Assembly (NCBI RefSeq): GCF_000142905.1
Contig: NW_013657646.1
Span: 66,193-130,192 of the forward strand
Length of the DNA: 64,000 bases
Direction of reading: 5' to 3'
DNA from: Thecamonas trahens ATCC 50062
Taxonomy: Eukaryota; Apusozoa; Apusomonadida; Apusomonadidae
The notes beneath the pieces are model-generated. The model searched no databases, was not told the DNA's origin, and saw nothing but the letters and a program-made list of their open reading frames with translations. This document shows positions 11,301 to 22,327 of the stretch, piece after piece (position 1 is the stretch's first letter; every line of letters starts with the position of its first letter). The position numbers and the translations under genes were made by a program.

Positions 11301-11650
11301 CCGACGGCACCAATCGGCGGGTCCTTGTCCAGCTCGCCGAGTCGCGGGCGGCTGTGGCCATTGCCGAGGCGACGATTGCGCAGCTGCGGTCGGCGCTCCT
11401 CGACGCCCACGCAGAGCTCGCGCGCTTCTCAGGAGCCGCAGCTGTGCACGAGGCCAACACCTCGCTTGATGCCTCGAGCCGGGTGCTTGACAGCTCGCTG
11501 GCCATGGACGAGGTCCGGCGGCTCCCGTCCACGGCGGCTGTGACCATCACCTACGCGTCGCCCATGAAGCGGTCAGAGGAGCTCGAGCTCGGCGATGACG
11601 TGTCGAGCCTCCTGCAGCGGGCACAGGAGGAGACGCAGCATGAGCAGTAG
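8370..11650 (+). CDS. Divergent kinesin with RGG tract and long coiled coil
   Basis: The short first exon (8370-8489, 40 codons, starting MRVLARVVRP like a kinesin N-terminus) ends at a GTACGT donor. The main exon resumes at 8768 or 8783, both in frame. The motor is recognisable from order and spacing: FEVDRVFDEF, VYNDELRPYAE, a P-loop reading GGPGTGKRSLL, then SLAALDQVVDALERG, SKLTRQLERALVGDIPAVFLACVAP and YTMRCAIRFRAF. The switch motifs are missing. SSRSH is not present, and the DLAGSE position reads LVAATGS. ATP hydrolysis is therefore doubtful and a non-motile or regulatory kinesin is inferred. A Gly/Arg-rich tract (about 10230-10320) follows, then roughly 350 residues of heptad coiled coil rich in Ala, Glu and Lys. 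The stop is 30 bp from the convergent proteasome gene. Confidence 0.8.
8518..8764. repeat. Tandem repeats inside the first kinesin intron
   Basis: Three copies of a 15-bp unit (GTGGTGATGACGGGT, about 8518-8562) are followed by three copies of a 66-bp unit at 8567-8632, 8633-8698 and 8699-8764. The third copy has a few substitutions. Because 15 and 66 are both multiples of three, the frame stays open through them, but they lie between a good donor at 8490 and the acceptor region at 8767-8782, so I take them as intronic. Confidence 0.85.
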
Positions 11651-11680
11651 TAGCAAAGAGAGTGAGGTGCGAGTCTGTTA

Positions 11681-13040
11681 TTACACAATGCGCTCGAGGT
11701 CGCGTGCGTAGCCGAGCATGTCGGAGATGACGCGGAGCGAGGGGACCTTGGCCTCAGCCGAGGCGGCGGCGGTCGGGGTGGTGGCGGTTCCGCCCGGGCG
11801 GAGGTGGACGACACCGGCGTCGATGAGCCAGCCAAAGTCAGCGGCCAGCTCTGCGAGCTCTGCGTCGGACTCGCAGACAAGGAGGGTCTTGGCGCGAGCG
11901 ACCGGCATGTCGGCGTAGGCGGTGGCGACGCAGGCGGCCATCTCGGCCTTGACCGCGTCGCGGAGCTTGTTGGCAAAGTAAGCCTCGTACGACGAGGCGT
12001 CAGCGGCCAGCTGCGAAGTCATCTCGATGACGTTTGCGTAGCGACCGTCGTTGAGCAGCTGCTCGAGCTCGACCACGGCGGCGACCTGCGGGTTGGCGAG
12101 GACGGCGGCCGGGAGCGTCTCCAGCAGCATGTGAAACGGAGCCGGGTACTCCGAGTCGCGGGTAAGAACGTGCAGGAGATGAAGCGAGACCATATGGGCC
12201 TCCTTCTCTGACGGCGCCAGCACGTCACGGTAGTCGGCGTAGTACGCCGCCAGCTGCGTCATGTGCCGCTCAAACGCCTCCGTCTCACGCTGCTTCACCG
12301 CCAGCAGCACTGCGTACTCGAGCACTGCCCGCGCCGTCTCGCCGCCATCACTTGCGCCCGGAACCAGGAAGCCCTCTTCCACCAGTGCGATCTGTGGTGT
12401 AGTGGCTGGTCAGTGAGTGGTGTGTCGGCATGTAGGGGGGAGAGTGGGAGGGGTCGGGGTTGGTCGGCAGACGACGGCAACCACAAATCCACTACATGTG
12501 CCCCTATGCTCCCCTATGTCCCCCCTGTGCACCTGTCCCCCCATATCCAGTCAATGGTGTACATGATGAACGAGGTGTTCAAGTTACGACCTTCTTCTGA
12601 CGAGTGGCGGGGCGGAGGGGCGGAGGTCCTGAGGTGCATACCCCCCGTATCCATAGTCATGATGATACCAGCTTCCACACACCCCTACCAACATATAATA
12701 CATGTTCATACACAAATAACTATGTGATTGTATCTCTATACAGGTACATGGGTAGCCCTCACAGTCAGAGGCCTTCCCCTAACCCCGCCAGCGGTAGGTC
12801 GCCTTGGCCGCCGCCCGATCAGCCGCCCAAAGCGAAACGATCGCGCCGGTGGGGGGGAAGGGGGGGAAGGGGAAAAGGTCTGCTGAGGGTGGGGCTGGGG
12901 GAGGGGGGGAGGGGGGAGGAAGAGGGGACAATCACACATACCTTCAGCTCATTCAGGAGCTTGGTGCACTTGGCATAGTTCGGAGCCTTGCCCTCAAACT
13001 CGCTCTGGAAGGCCTTGAACTGGGCAGTCACCCCAGACAT
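11681..13040 (-). CDS. RPN12: 26S proteasome regulatory subunit RPN12 (PSMD8)
   Basis: Two exons. Exon 1 (13040-12942, 33 codons) starts MSGVTAQFKAFQ and ends at a GTATGT donor; exon 2 (12391-11681) follows a CCACAG acceptor in the same phase, giving 269 residues. The protein belongs to the CSN8/PSMD8/eIF3k family of the proteasome lid. Diagnostic stretches are FERHMTQLAAYYADYRD, LHLLHVLTRDSEYPAFH-like helices and the final YARDLERIV, which matches the YARQLEMIV-type end that RPN12 inserts into the lid helical bundle. A role in lid assembly of the 26S proteasome follows from the family. The 550-bp intron is G/C-rich with G runs. The upstream neighbour on the same strand is NOL11. Confidence 0.9.
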
Positions 13041-13264
13041 GTTGCGCAGTTGGGTGGCACTCGTCTGGCTCGAACGGCCTGGCACTCTGCGCTGTCATCC
13101 CCCTGCGGGCGATCGATCGCCAAGTGATCGATCGCCACCGCTCCCCCCCCCCCCCTTACTCGCTGACGTCTAAGCACATGGCTTCCATTGGATTGATCGA
13201 TGTGTTGGATGATAGCGCGGTTGCAGGTGGTGATGGGAGGAGTACTGGAGGGATAGCCAAAGGT

Positions 13265-15799
13265 TTAGATGTTGAGGAGCTCGACCGAGTAGTCCGGCAC
13301 GTTGGCGACAACCAGGCGCGACGACTTGGACGAGAGCTGGGCGAGGATGCCGTCGATAGACTGCAGCTCATCGCAGAGGACGAGCTGCGACGAGACGAGC
13401 TTGGTCAGTTCGCCGACCGAAGACCAGCACTCATCGTCGAGGACCATGTCGGCAAAGTGGGTGTCGAGGAGCATGCGCATCCAGTCGAGGATGGCCGAGA
13501 ACCGCGGGATGGGGAGGAGCGGCGAGCGGAGGGCGCGCAGGTCGTCAAACGAGCGGCGCATGTATCGCGACATCCACTTGAGGCCAGACTTGAGCAGGAC
13601 AGTAAGGGCCGGGACCTCAAGGCGGCGCAGGTGCGGGCGGAGGAAGGCGCCCGAGTGCGAGTAGCCAAAGACGAGCGAGATCATGGTGTCGACTGCCGAG
13701 TCGGAGCCCATGCGCAGGTGGCGGATGTTGGCGCCGCCGGCCGGCCAGGCCCGCGAGACGGCGGCAGCGTGAGCAGCGTCGACCTCGGGAATGAGGCCGA
13801 TGTCTTCGACCAGGAGCGTGCCGGCCTCGATGGCGTCAAACAGCGCCTCGATCGACGCCCGGAACGCCTGGCCTTGCTCCGACTGGCCGACGTGGGCCTC
13901 GACGAGCAGCTCAAGGAGGGCAAACAGCTGCTCCTCGGTCAAGTCCGAGACATGGACCAGGACCGAGGCGAGAAGGCCCCACTGGGCATTGTCAATGAGG
14001 GTGGGGATGAGCGCAGGCGTCGCTGTGGCCGACAGCACTCCGCGCATGACGAGGGCGCGGATGACGTCCCACGCCTTGGTCCGCAGCGCCGCCGCCACGG
14101 CCACGGCCACAAACGCCGGTGAGAGGTAGACGTACGGCGGGCCGGCCTCCAGCGCCTCGGCGTACGCCTCAAAGTGGGTCCGCACCTCGGCAGCGTTCTC
14201 GGCGTCGGCCAGCGCCTTCATCAACACAGACTCCTTGGCCTCGACGGTTGCCACGTCGTCGGCCCAGCCGTCGACATCGACGCCGAGCGCAAGCAGCTGA
14301 TCGGCGTCGACAACTGCAGTCGGGGCGGACGCGCCGTCGCCGTTGGCCTGCACCCCGACCGGCGCCGACAGCGCCGCGGCGAGCGTAAAGACTGGCAGCT
14401 TGGCGAGAATGAGCACGACTTCGTGGGTGAAGACTGCCATCGCCGGATGCCGCCGCTCATGCGGCGCAGGCGTCGGGTAGACGAGCGCCTGGAAGAGACC
14501 GGACTTGCTGGGCAGGTCGTCGAGGCTCTGCAGTGTGCCGTACGCGGTGTCGTAGACCGCCAGAGCCGAGCTCTGGTTAGAGCTCGCCTTGACCGCCACC
14601 GTGTACTCGTGGACGGTCTTGGCTGCGACAACCGCGCCTGCGCCGCTGCCAAGGCCGCCGGCCAGCGGCGCGAGAGCCACCAGCTTGGTCCGCTGCTCGG
14701 CCTCGGAGTCGAGCTCGACGAAGAGCCGGACCGGGGTGAGGCCGGGTGCAACGACCAGCAGCGCCAGGGTGGCGGCCGTTGCCGCCTGCTCGTCGATCTC
14801 AATCTTAAGGGCGTCGACGTCGAGCTCGGCGTCGTCGCGGCCGGCGGCGGCGGCAGCGAGCAGCTCGGCGGCTGGCACCACGACCTTGGCCAGCTTGCGG
14901 GCAGTCAGCCGCGGCACTGCCGCCGCAGTATCCTCAACCATGCCCTCGACTTCCATGGCAGCCACGGTAGCCTCATCATCCTCGGGCACCATCATGTCGA
15001 GGACAGCGAGACCGATCTCCAGCGCCTTGCGACGGGCGGCCCAGCCGGCCACCACCGCCACGGGGCGGGCACCAGTCTCGCTCGCGCCGGCCACATCGCG
15101 GAGGAGGACCCGCGAGTTCTTGGCCACAAGGTCCTTGGTCATGGCAGGCGCCAGGCGCTCCGCGCCCGACCGCAGCAGCGCGTCGTACGAGAGCACGCCC
15201 ACGGCACGGGCCGAGTTAAAGACAACCACCGCGCCACGCGAGAGCGCCACCATCTTGCTCAGCTTGAACGACAGCCGGGCCAGGGTCGGGGCGAGCATCA
15301 TGCCCTGGCCTCCCGACTCTGCATCGTCGTTGTCGCTCTCCTCCGCCATGTCATTTGCGCCCCGAGACGAGCGCGACGGCGGCGGGCCGACTGTAGAGGC
15401 ATCATCCAGGCGGGCAGCAGAATGATGCAGATCCCAGACCAAAAGAGCTGCGCCCTTGTCCACCGGAGCTGCGAGAAGCGAGGGAGTGGCATCAGGCTCT
15501 GGCGAGGAGAGAGATTCGGCCGTCGTCTTCTTGCTGTTCCTCGTCGATGACGAGGCACTCGAGTTTGACACATCGTTGCTCTTCGACTCGATTGCAGAAG
15601 CAGGGACAATGACTGCATGAGCAGAAAAGGTATGCTTTGAAGCCGCCGTCCAGTTTGCCCTCATCCGACCATCTGTCAATGAATACAGATAAACACCTTC
15701 CGCAGCAACCGTGACTGCCGCCAGACCCAGGCAAGGCGACATGCAAGCTCCCACCACAGGCGCAGCATACGAGGCAAGCGGTGACAAAGTAGTCTCCAT
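13265..15799 (-). CDS. NOL11: NOL11-like nucleolar protein (U3 small-subunit processome)
   Basis: About 844 residues from the Met at 15799 (METTLSPLASYAAP). The frame is open to 16006, but that extra part is translated from a degenerate repeat tract and is unlikely to be protein. The N-terminal two thirds look like a beta-propeller (VGACMSPCLGLAAVTV, GAALLVWDLH). The C-terminal third is helical and aligns by eye with the NOL11 C-terminus: LDWMRMLLDTHFADMVL, LTKLVSSQLVLCDELQSI and the ending YSVELLNI, compared with YSIEVLEL in animals. NOL11/t-UTP proteins are needed for pre-rRNA transcription and early 18S rRNA processing in the nucleolus. Acidic and Ser-rich loops (about 15300-15560) are insertions. 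Confidence 0.8.
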   Translation of the reverse strand: METTLSPLASYAAPVVGACMSPCLGLAAVTVAAEGVYLYSLTDGRMRANWTAASKHTFSAHAVIVPASAIESKSNDVSNSSASSSTRNSKKTTAESLSSPEPDATPSLLAAPVDKGAALLVWDLHHSAARLDDASTVGPPPSRSSRGANDMAEESDNDDAESGGQGMMLAPTLARLSFKLSKMVALSRGAVVVFNSARAVGVLSYDALLRSGAERLAPAMTKDLVAKNSRVLLRDVAGASETGARPVAVVAGWAARRKALEIGLAVLDMMVPEDDEATVAAMEVEGMVEDTAAAVPRLTARKLAKVVVPAAELLAAAAAGRDDAELDVDALKIEIDEQAATAATLALLVVAPGLTPVRLFVELDSEAEQRTKLVALAPLAGGLGSGAGAVVAAKTVHEYTVAVKASSNQSSALAVYDTAYGTLQSLDDLPSKSGLFQALVYPTPAPHERRHPAMAVFTHEVVLILAKLPVFTLAAALSAPVGVQANGDGASAPTAVVDADQLLALGVDVDGWADDVATVEAKESVLMKALADAENAAEVRTHFEAYAEALEAGPPYVYLSPAFVAVAVAAALRTKAWDVIRALVMRGVLSATATPALIPTLIDNAQWGLLASVLVHVSDLTEEQLFALLELLVEAHVGQSEQGQAFRASIEALFDAIEAGTLLVEDIGLIPEVDAAHAAAVSRAWPAGGANIRHLRMGSDSAVDTMISLVFGYSHSGAFLRPHLRRLEVPALTVLLKSGLKWMSRYMRRSFDDLRALRSPLLPIPRFSAILDWMRMLLDTHFADMVLDDECWSSVGELTKLVSSQLVLCDELQSIDGILAQLSSKSSRLVVANVPDYSVELLNI

Positions 15800-15944
15800 G
15801 TTGTACTCTATCCTCGTCCTTACAACTAGATAGCTGTGGGTACTCTCTCTTGCTACAGCCACTCGCTGCTTCTCCGTATGATCCCTGGAGAGAGGCGTAG
15901 CTTGGCTCAACTCCGAGATGGATGGCTGGATGGTCTTCTTGACG

Positions 15945-16180
15945 AACGCCGACCGCCGACCGCCGACCGCCGACCGCCGACTGCTCGCCGACGACTTGCC
16001 GACCATTACTTGCCGACTGCTCGCCGACGACTTGCCGATCGCTCACCGCCAACCGCCGACCGCTCGCCGGCCATTACTTGCCGACTGCTCGCCGACGACT
16101 TGCCGATCGCTCGCCGACCACTACCTACCGACCTCTACTTGCTGACCACTCGCCGACGATCGCTCGTCGATGACCGCTTG
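15945..16180. repeat. Degenerate CGCCGAC-type repeat tract
   Basis: A tract built from variants of CCGACCG, CTCGCCGAC and CTTGCCGAT. Within it a segment of about 41 bp recurs 68 bp apart (about 16003-16043 and 16071-16111). It fills much of the spacer between the 5' end of NOL11 and the 3' end of the chitin synthase gene, both on the minus strand. It keeps frames open by chance, which explains spurious long open frames here. Confidence 0.8.
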
Positions 16181-16262
16181 CCCACTGCCAGCCTCCAGCT
16201 GATCACGACTTGGGATGGTGGTGTGGGGATGGGATTGCTATTGGGTGACGTAATGTCGTTTA

Positions 16263-19200
16263 TCAGCCGGACGGGTGGGGGTGTAGGGTCACTTGGATCG
16301 GGCCGCCGAGAAGGCGCGGAATTCGCTTCGATGGATCAAGCTGCTGGCGTCTGTCGCGCGGAGAGATGACGCAAAAGCAGAGGAGGAGACTGAGCGAGAC
16401 GAAGAGGCCTGCGGTGATGGTGATAAAGACGGTGGTGGGCGAGTGTGAGAATGCGATCACACAATAGACAATTACCATGGCGAGCTGGATGACAAACGGG
16501 ATGATCAGAGCGACACGGCCAGGCTGGCCATCCAGCACGTCACGGACTCGATACGAGACGTCGTCAAGATGGTCGCACACCGCCATGACAATTTGCGCAA
16601 AGAACTGCACGATCATGACCGAGAGCGCGATGACCAGAAAGATGAGGCCAGGAAGCGATGATGATTTGCTGCCTGACCAGATGCGGACCGAGAGGTTGCT
16701 GTCAAGCGAAAAGGCGAGGAAGAGGGCAACCCAGAGAACGTTGACGGCTACAAAGGCGCCGACAAAGTTGAGCCTCAGCTTCCGGGTCTCATCCTGCAGC
16801 TCACGCTCGGATCGCGCGCGGTGCGCGCTCAGCAACCGCTGCTCACCGGGGCCGCGCCGTGCGTCAAGCATTGGGTCGTAGAGCGCACCCAGGTAGACCG
16901 CGTCGTGCGCGTCCAGGCGATCTTCGGTATCATCCAGAGGATCGCCAAAGTTGGGCACAACATCGGCGTGGATGGCTCCAGCATTATCCGCATTGCTGAT
17001 TCCAATGGTGATCGTCATGTGGTGCGCCCACAGCAAGTCCAAGCCCGCCGAAAGCGCGTAGAGGCCAAGCATCCGCGTGTCGCCGTTGGCGTCACCGGGC
17101 TTGACCTTGCCGAGGTCCACAAGATCCTGCGGTGGGACGGCCGAGACCACCACATCGACGATATACTGCTGCGGCTGTCGGCCGTTGATCAGCTGCGGGA
17201 GCAGCAGTGGCTGGCTCTGGAACGTCTGCTGCCCGGCCTCGCCGGCCCATCGGACCTCGAACGGCTCACTGGTGATGGTTCCATTCACAAAGGTTGTCAC
17301 AAAGGCGTGCGATGAGGCTCCGAGCTCGTTCCTATTGCGAAGAGCAATGGTTGCGTGGCTCGGCCGCGCTGGCGTAGCGGGCCAGGAGACAAATTGATGA
17401 AGGGCGAGGTCTTGGAGGGCGAGGTCTTGAAGGGCGGTGAACTCGCTCTGGATCACGGCATTCCTTCCGACGGCGTTGCCACCCTCGAAAGCGAGAAGGG
17501 CGAGGCAAAGTGCAGCAGCTGGTTGCTGCTGCACGAGAATCAGACGCAGCGATTGAGAGGAGCGAGGCTCGTCGCCCACTGCCGCCACCTCTACAATGAG
17601 ATCGATCCGCACCACAGAGCTCTGAGCGAAGACATCAGAATCGGTGGCAACAGTGACGAGCCCATTGTCGCACTCAACGCGCGTCCCAAGTGGTGCGTTG
17701 CAAGCGGCCTTGGCCACACTGACCACACTCGGCGCGACCAGCTCCAGCACCACGTCATTGACGTCGAGATCGGGCATGTACTCGACACACCACGCGAGAG
17801 TGCTCATCTCGAACCTGAGCTCGTGACCGGTGCCGTCGGCAAAGCGAGCTGTGGCGGCGCAGAGCTCGACCGGCACGGCCGAAGCCGGAGCCATATCAGG
17901 CGGGGCGGTAAGAAGCAAAGGCTCATCGGTCGCGCAACACAAGAGCGCCCGCCAGACGCGAGCAACAAGACGGAGCAAATTGATGGAGTACTCACGTATC
18001 GTTTTGGGCTTGCTCGCAGAGGCGGTGGAGGTGCTGTCGCGGGTGCCCCAGGAAAAGTCGTCGAGGTTGTTGATGGCGAACATGTTGACAAATAGGAAAG
18101 CCATGGGGACCATAAACAGGTACAGCAGACCAAAGACCGTAGGCCACGACGAGCGAAAGTGAATGATGCCGACAATGAGAAACATGCCTGCGGTGGTGTA
18201 GACAAAGATCGAGGTCGGCGAGGTCGGAGCAGTGACCATCTCGAGAATGGAGCCGGCGACGGCGGCGGCCATCAGCGCGCCGCTCAGCGCCGAGAGGTAC
18301 TTGGCCCACGCAATCTGAGTGTCAGACTTGCAGGTCATGCATATCAGAGCGTAGAGAGTAGGGATGGCGATGGAGCTGAGTGCCGCCACGTGAAGCGGAA
18401 GGCCAAGTCCATAGGAGAGGCCGCTGGCGAGGAGGACGACAACGGTGGCCGGCGCAACATACGAGATGTAGAGGACGATGATGACGTAGATGAGAAAGGC
18501 AAGCGAGGTCGAGGTCCGCGATGAATGCCACTTGGAGACAAGCTCGTGGACGTTGACGAGTGTCGATGGGTTCCAGCGCTTGCGCTGCTTGCAGAATTCC
18601 TCAAACGATTCGGGCGCAAAGGTCTGGGCCACAGCCGACGCGCGGTAGGAGAGCCGCCAGCCGGCTAGGATGAGAAGGGTACAGAGCCACCGATCCTCGC
18701 CCATGTCCATCATTAGCTTATCGCGTGGCCTGCTGGCGCGCTGCGAGTAGAGCGCAGCGAGCGAGGTGGCCGCGTCCGTCTCGTCAAGCACCGAGTACAG
18801 CGCCGAGACGCGGTACATCGAGAAGCAGCCTGGGCAGCAGAGAACGGTGCCGAACAGGTTCTCGGCAGCCTTACCGAACCAGTGCGATACGAGGTACTCG
18901 AATCGCTGGAACATGGCCATGATGCCCTCGCCCAACGGCTGGATTCGTCCGCAGACCGCACCAAGATCGGCCTCGTTGACAGCGGCCTCCAGGAGGACAA
19001 CGACGTCATCGGCGCCAAACTTGGTGTCGCCATCGGTGAGGAAGAGAAAAACGTTCGCCAGGTCGATGTGACCGCCGCCAGTGATGATCGAGTCCAGATG
19101 AGCGAGCCGCTTGCGGATGATGTTGAGGTAGAGGACTTGTGACATGCGTTTGCCCTGCTTCACTCGGGTCGGGTCCTTGAAGTGAACAAAGAGCGAGGCC

Positions 19201-21052
19201 GAGCCGACCTTCCACTGCTGGACCGCGCCGTAGCTGGTCGTTTTGAAGCCAGAGACGGGAACGGCGAGCGGCGAGATGACATCGATGAGCTGGTAGGCGA
19301 AAGAAGAGAATGAGCCCTTGCGGATGCCGTCGTCCAGAACAAGGTGGCTCTCGATGTTGGAGGCAAAGGCGCGGCCTGCGTTTGCATCCCTGTCGTCGAA
19401 TCGCCGGAGCGTCGATGAGATCGAGATCAGTAGTTGGGTCATCTCCTCGCGCGTCTCGTGCCAGAGAGTGGAGACGGTGATGACGACCTTGGGGTGCGTG
19501 TTGTGGGAGAAGCCGCGGAACGAGCTCTCAATAGGAGAGTACCCTTCGGTCAAGGTAACATTCGGGGTTACGACAGTTGCCGGCGCTGGAGGGTGCTTGC
19601 GCGCGTTGGAGAGAAGAAAAGCACCGGGGAAGACGCCGGGATAGGTGGGCAAGAACCAGTCGGAACCGGTGGCGCTGGCGGAGAGGTTGCGCGAGAGGAG
19701 GCCTGGCGAGAGCGAAAGGGTGGCGGAGAGACATGATGCCATGCATCCGAGTACGATGGAAATGACGACAGAGGCGCGGGCGCCGTCCGAGACGAGCTCG
19801 TCGCCCCAGCCGCACTCACCAGTCCAGGTGTAGTCGCAGTATGTCGAGTGAGTGACAGCGAAAAGGACAGGCGAGAAAAGAACCAGAGCCGCGGCGGTGG
19901 TGAGTTGGAGGCCGGCGACGGATCCGGCCCAGAATCCAAAGTTGACGATGGCGATGGCGACGGCCTCGAAGACAATGTTGATCCAGAAACGGTTGGAGCT
20001 GATGGAGAAGAAGGCGCGGAACATGTCAGCCGAGTGAAAGCCGTACAGGTAGTGGCCTACGAGCCAGGCCATGAGGAGGAAGAAGATGACCTGCAGCAGC
20101 GAGAGGATGCCGACGACAACCCGGCGGCGCTCGGAGAGGAGGGGCTCGAGGCGGCTGTGACCAGCGCCGAGTTGACGAGCGTGTCGGCAGACATGAGGAC
20201 GATACCAAAGACGAGCGCAGCAGACGAGGCGTGGACATGCTTGGCCGATGCGAGAATAGCACCAATGGTGTAAGTGGTAAAGGCGAGAAAGCTGAGGACA
20301 AGGGTGGTCCTGAGGCGCATGTCGATCGGTACCGCGCCGGCGTGTCCGCGAGCGCGAACAAAGACGACGGCGATAAGGGCGACAAAGGTTACCAGCGAGC
20401 CGGCCAGATGCGGGGCCGAGAGCGTAAGCGCATACGCCGCCCACGGGTTCTCCATGCTCGGAAGGACAATCAAGCACATGAGGGCGAGGCCAATCGGCTG
20501 GCCAATGGTGAAGAAGAGGAAGAAGAGGGTCATGACGATGCGGTTCGGCTCGGCAGCTGACGTGGGCGTGGCGGCAGGCGAAGCCGCGGCGACAGGCGCC
20601 GACGCGCCAGCACCAGCGACCCGGTCTTCGTTTGACGGAGGATTCTCTGGCCTCTGAGGCGCAAAGAGCGTGGCATGAGCCACGACGCTTGGCTTGTGGT
20701 TGTGGCCGTGGGAGAAGTCGTAGCGGCTGGCGCTCCATGCATCGCCGAACGATCCGGTTTTTGGGGCGGTGCCGGTCGCGACGTTGGGGATGGCGATGAC
20801 GGGCGAGAGACCGCTTTTGGCCCACCAGATGCGAGCCGAGATGGTAGCAGCAACAGAAAGAACGACGTTGGGAATGGCAGGGAGAACGAGCATGAGCGTG
20901 AGAGCGGCATACGCATTGACGTCATGCTCTGCCGCAACGCGGACCGTGGTCGCGACGTACAGCAGCTGCGTGAGCGCGAGCGCCTCGCATGCGGCAACAG
21001 TCAAGCCCTGAACACTGGCAAAGCTCCAGACATAAGTTGTCGAGAGCCACAT
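16263..21052 (-). CDS. Chitin synthase (GT2) with long C-terminal extension
   Basis: About 1,595 residues if one frame change near 20150 is accepted. The N-terminal part (21052-20150) has about eight membrane helices. The GT2 catalytic domain carries chitin-synthase signatures: LTDGDTKF (metal/UDP-GlcNAc site, near 19035), GRIQPLG, QRFEYLVSHWFGK, CCPGCFSMYR, GEDRWLC (catalytic Asp, near 18690) and QRKRWNPSTL (near 18580). A block of about seven helices follows. Then comes a domain of roughly 400 residues predicted to be beta-rich, and four final helices after it. Family knowledge: UDP-GlcNAc is polymerised to chitin at the plasma membrane. The cytoplasmic side of the C-terminal extension is unclear. 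A pyrimidine-rich acceptor just 5' of the first Met (exon could begin at 21093) suggests a further upstream coding exon that I could not place. Confidence 0.85.
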
Positions 21053-21638
21053 GTGGTAGATCAGCTGGTGCTGAACTTGTGGCGTGGAGGACGCTGTGCA
21101 GGAGTGAGGAAATGGTGTTGCTTTTTGTCAACGCATCCGAGTGCGACACTTTTTGACAAGTGAGCCGTCCAACCGGAAAGTGTGTCATCCGCGACCCGCC
21201 GCGACACACGTGTTCTGCCTGCGAGAGATGAAATGAGTTGACAAGGACGTGAGTGGAAACACATAGGTTGTGGTGTGCTTGTGTGAGGCACGAGCGGGCA
21301 GGTAGAGTTTGAAGGCATCATTATTTCTTGCTGCTGCTTGCAGCGGATCCTGTCAACGCAAGCTTCTGAAGCCAATACAACGCAAACACAACCACATAGG
21401 CTGCAACAGAGACCCTCAGACAAAGAACATGCTATATTTCTACCATGTAGTGGTATGCTACCCACGTCAACCCTCTTCTTCGAACATACGGCTGATGCGT
21501 GGTGAAGAACAACAAGCCGAAAAACGGCAAGCGCAGAAAAAAACCCCTCCCGCCTCCCTCCCCCCCCCCCTCCTCCCTCACCATTCCCTCCTCCCCTACT
21601 TGGACAGGACGAAACACACTCGTCGACGTGTTGAAGCC

Positions 21639-22292
21639 ATGGACTCGTCCGAGCTACAGCAGTTGCCACGTGTGACAGATGAACAGTATTCCAACATGCG
21701 GCAGGTATGTATCAGTGTAGCATTATGTGTGTGTGTGTATGTGAAGGGTGGGTTCGGGTGAGGTACCACTGGCGTGTGTGTGCTGTGTGTGTGTGTGTGT
21801 GTGTGCTGTGTGTGTGTGTGTGTGTGTGCTAGAGGGTGTGTGGGCGGGGGTATGTGGGTAGATTCAGAATTTGGTCCTCCTCCTCCTCCCCCTCCCCCTC
21901 CCCCTCCCTCCCTCCCTCCCTCCCTCCCTTGCCCTTGTACGGACGGCCCTACCTATATATGCATGTAGGAAATGGGTATGGTTCAAGGATTAAGTCATGG
22001 AGTGGTGGCTGCTGGTGGTGAGGAAGGTGTGGTGGTGGGTCTGCGGGGGGGCGGGCGGAGCGGAGGGAGTGGTCGTCAAGATCAACCTGGTGGGGATAGC
22101 GGGGGCGTGAGGGCGGGAGGGTGGGAGGGCGGGAGGGGGGGGCGGGGAGGGGGAGGGAGGGGGGATGGGGATAGCGAGGAGGGATAGCACAGGGAGGGGC
22201 GATGGGGTATGTTGTGGGACGGTTGCTCACTATGTTCTGGTTGGTTTTGTGTGGGTTGTGGGCTGGTGGCTGTGTCTGTGGTCTGGTGGGTG

Positions 22293-22327
<35 letters not shown>

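Noticed and set aside
13124-15550. Very long plus-strand open frames opposite NOL11
   Set aside because: They are mirror frames of the GC-rich minus-strand gene; composition is Arg/Gly/His-rich without domain structure, and codon bias favours the minus strand.
15800-16052. N-terminal extension of NOL11 (MVGKSSASSRRSAV...)
   Set aside because: It is translated from the degenerate CGCCGAC repeat and has no similarity to NOL11; the Met at 15799 fits better.
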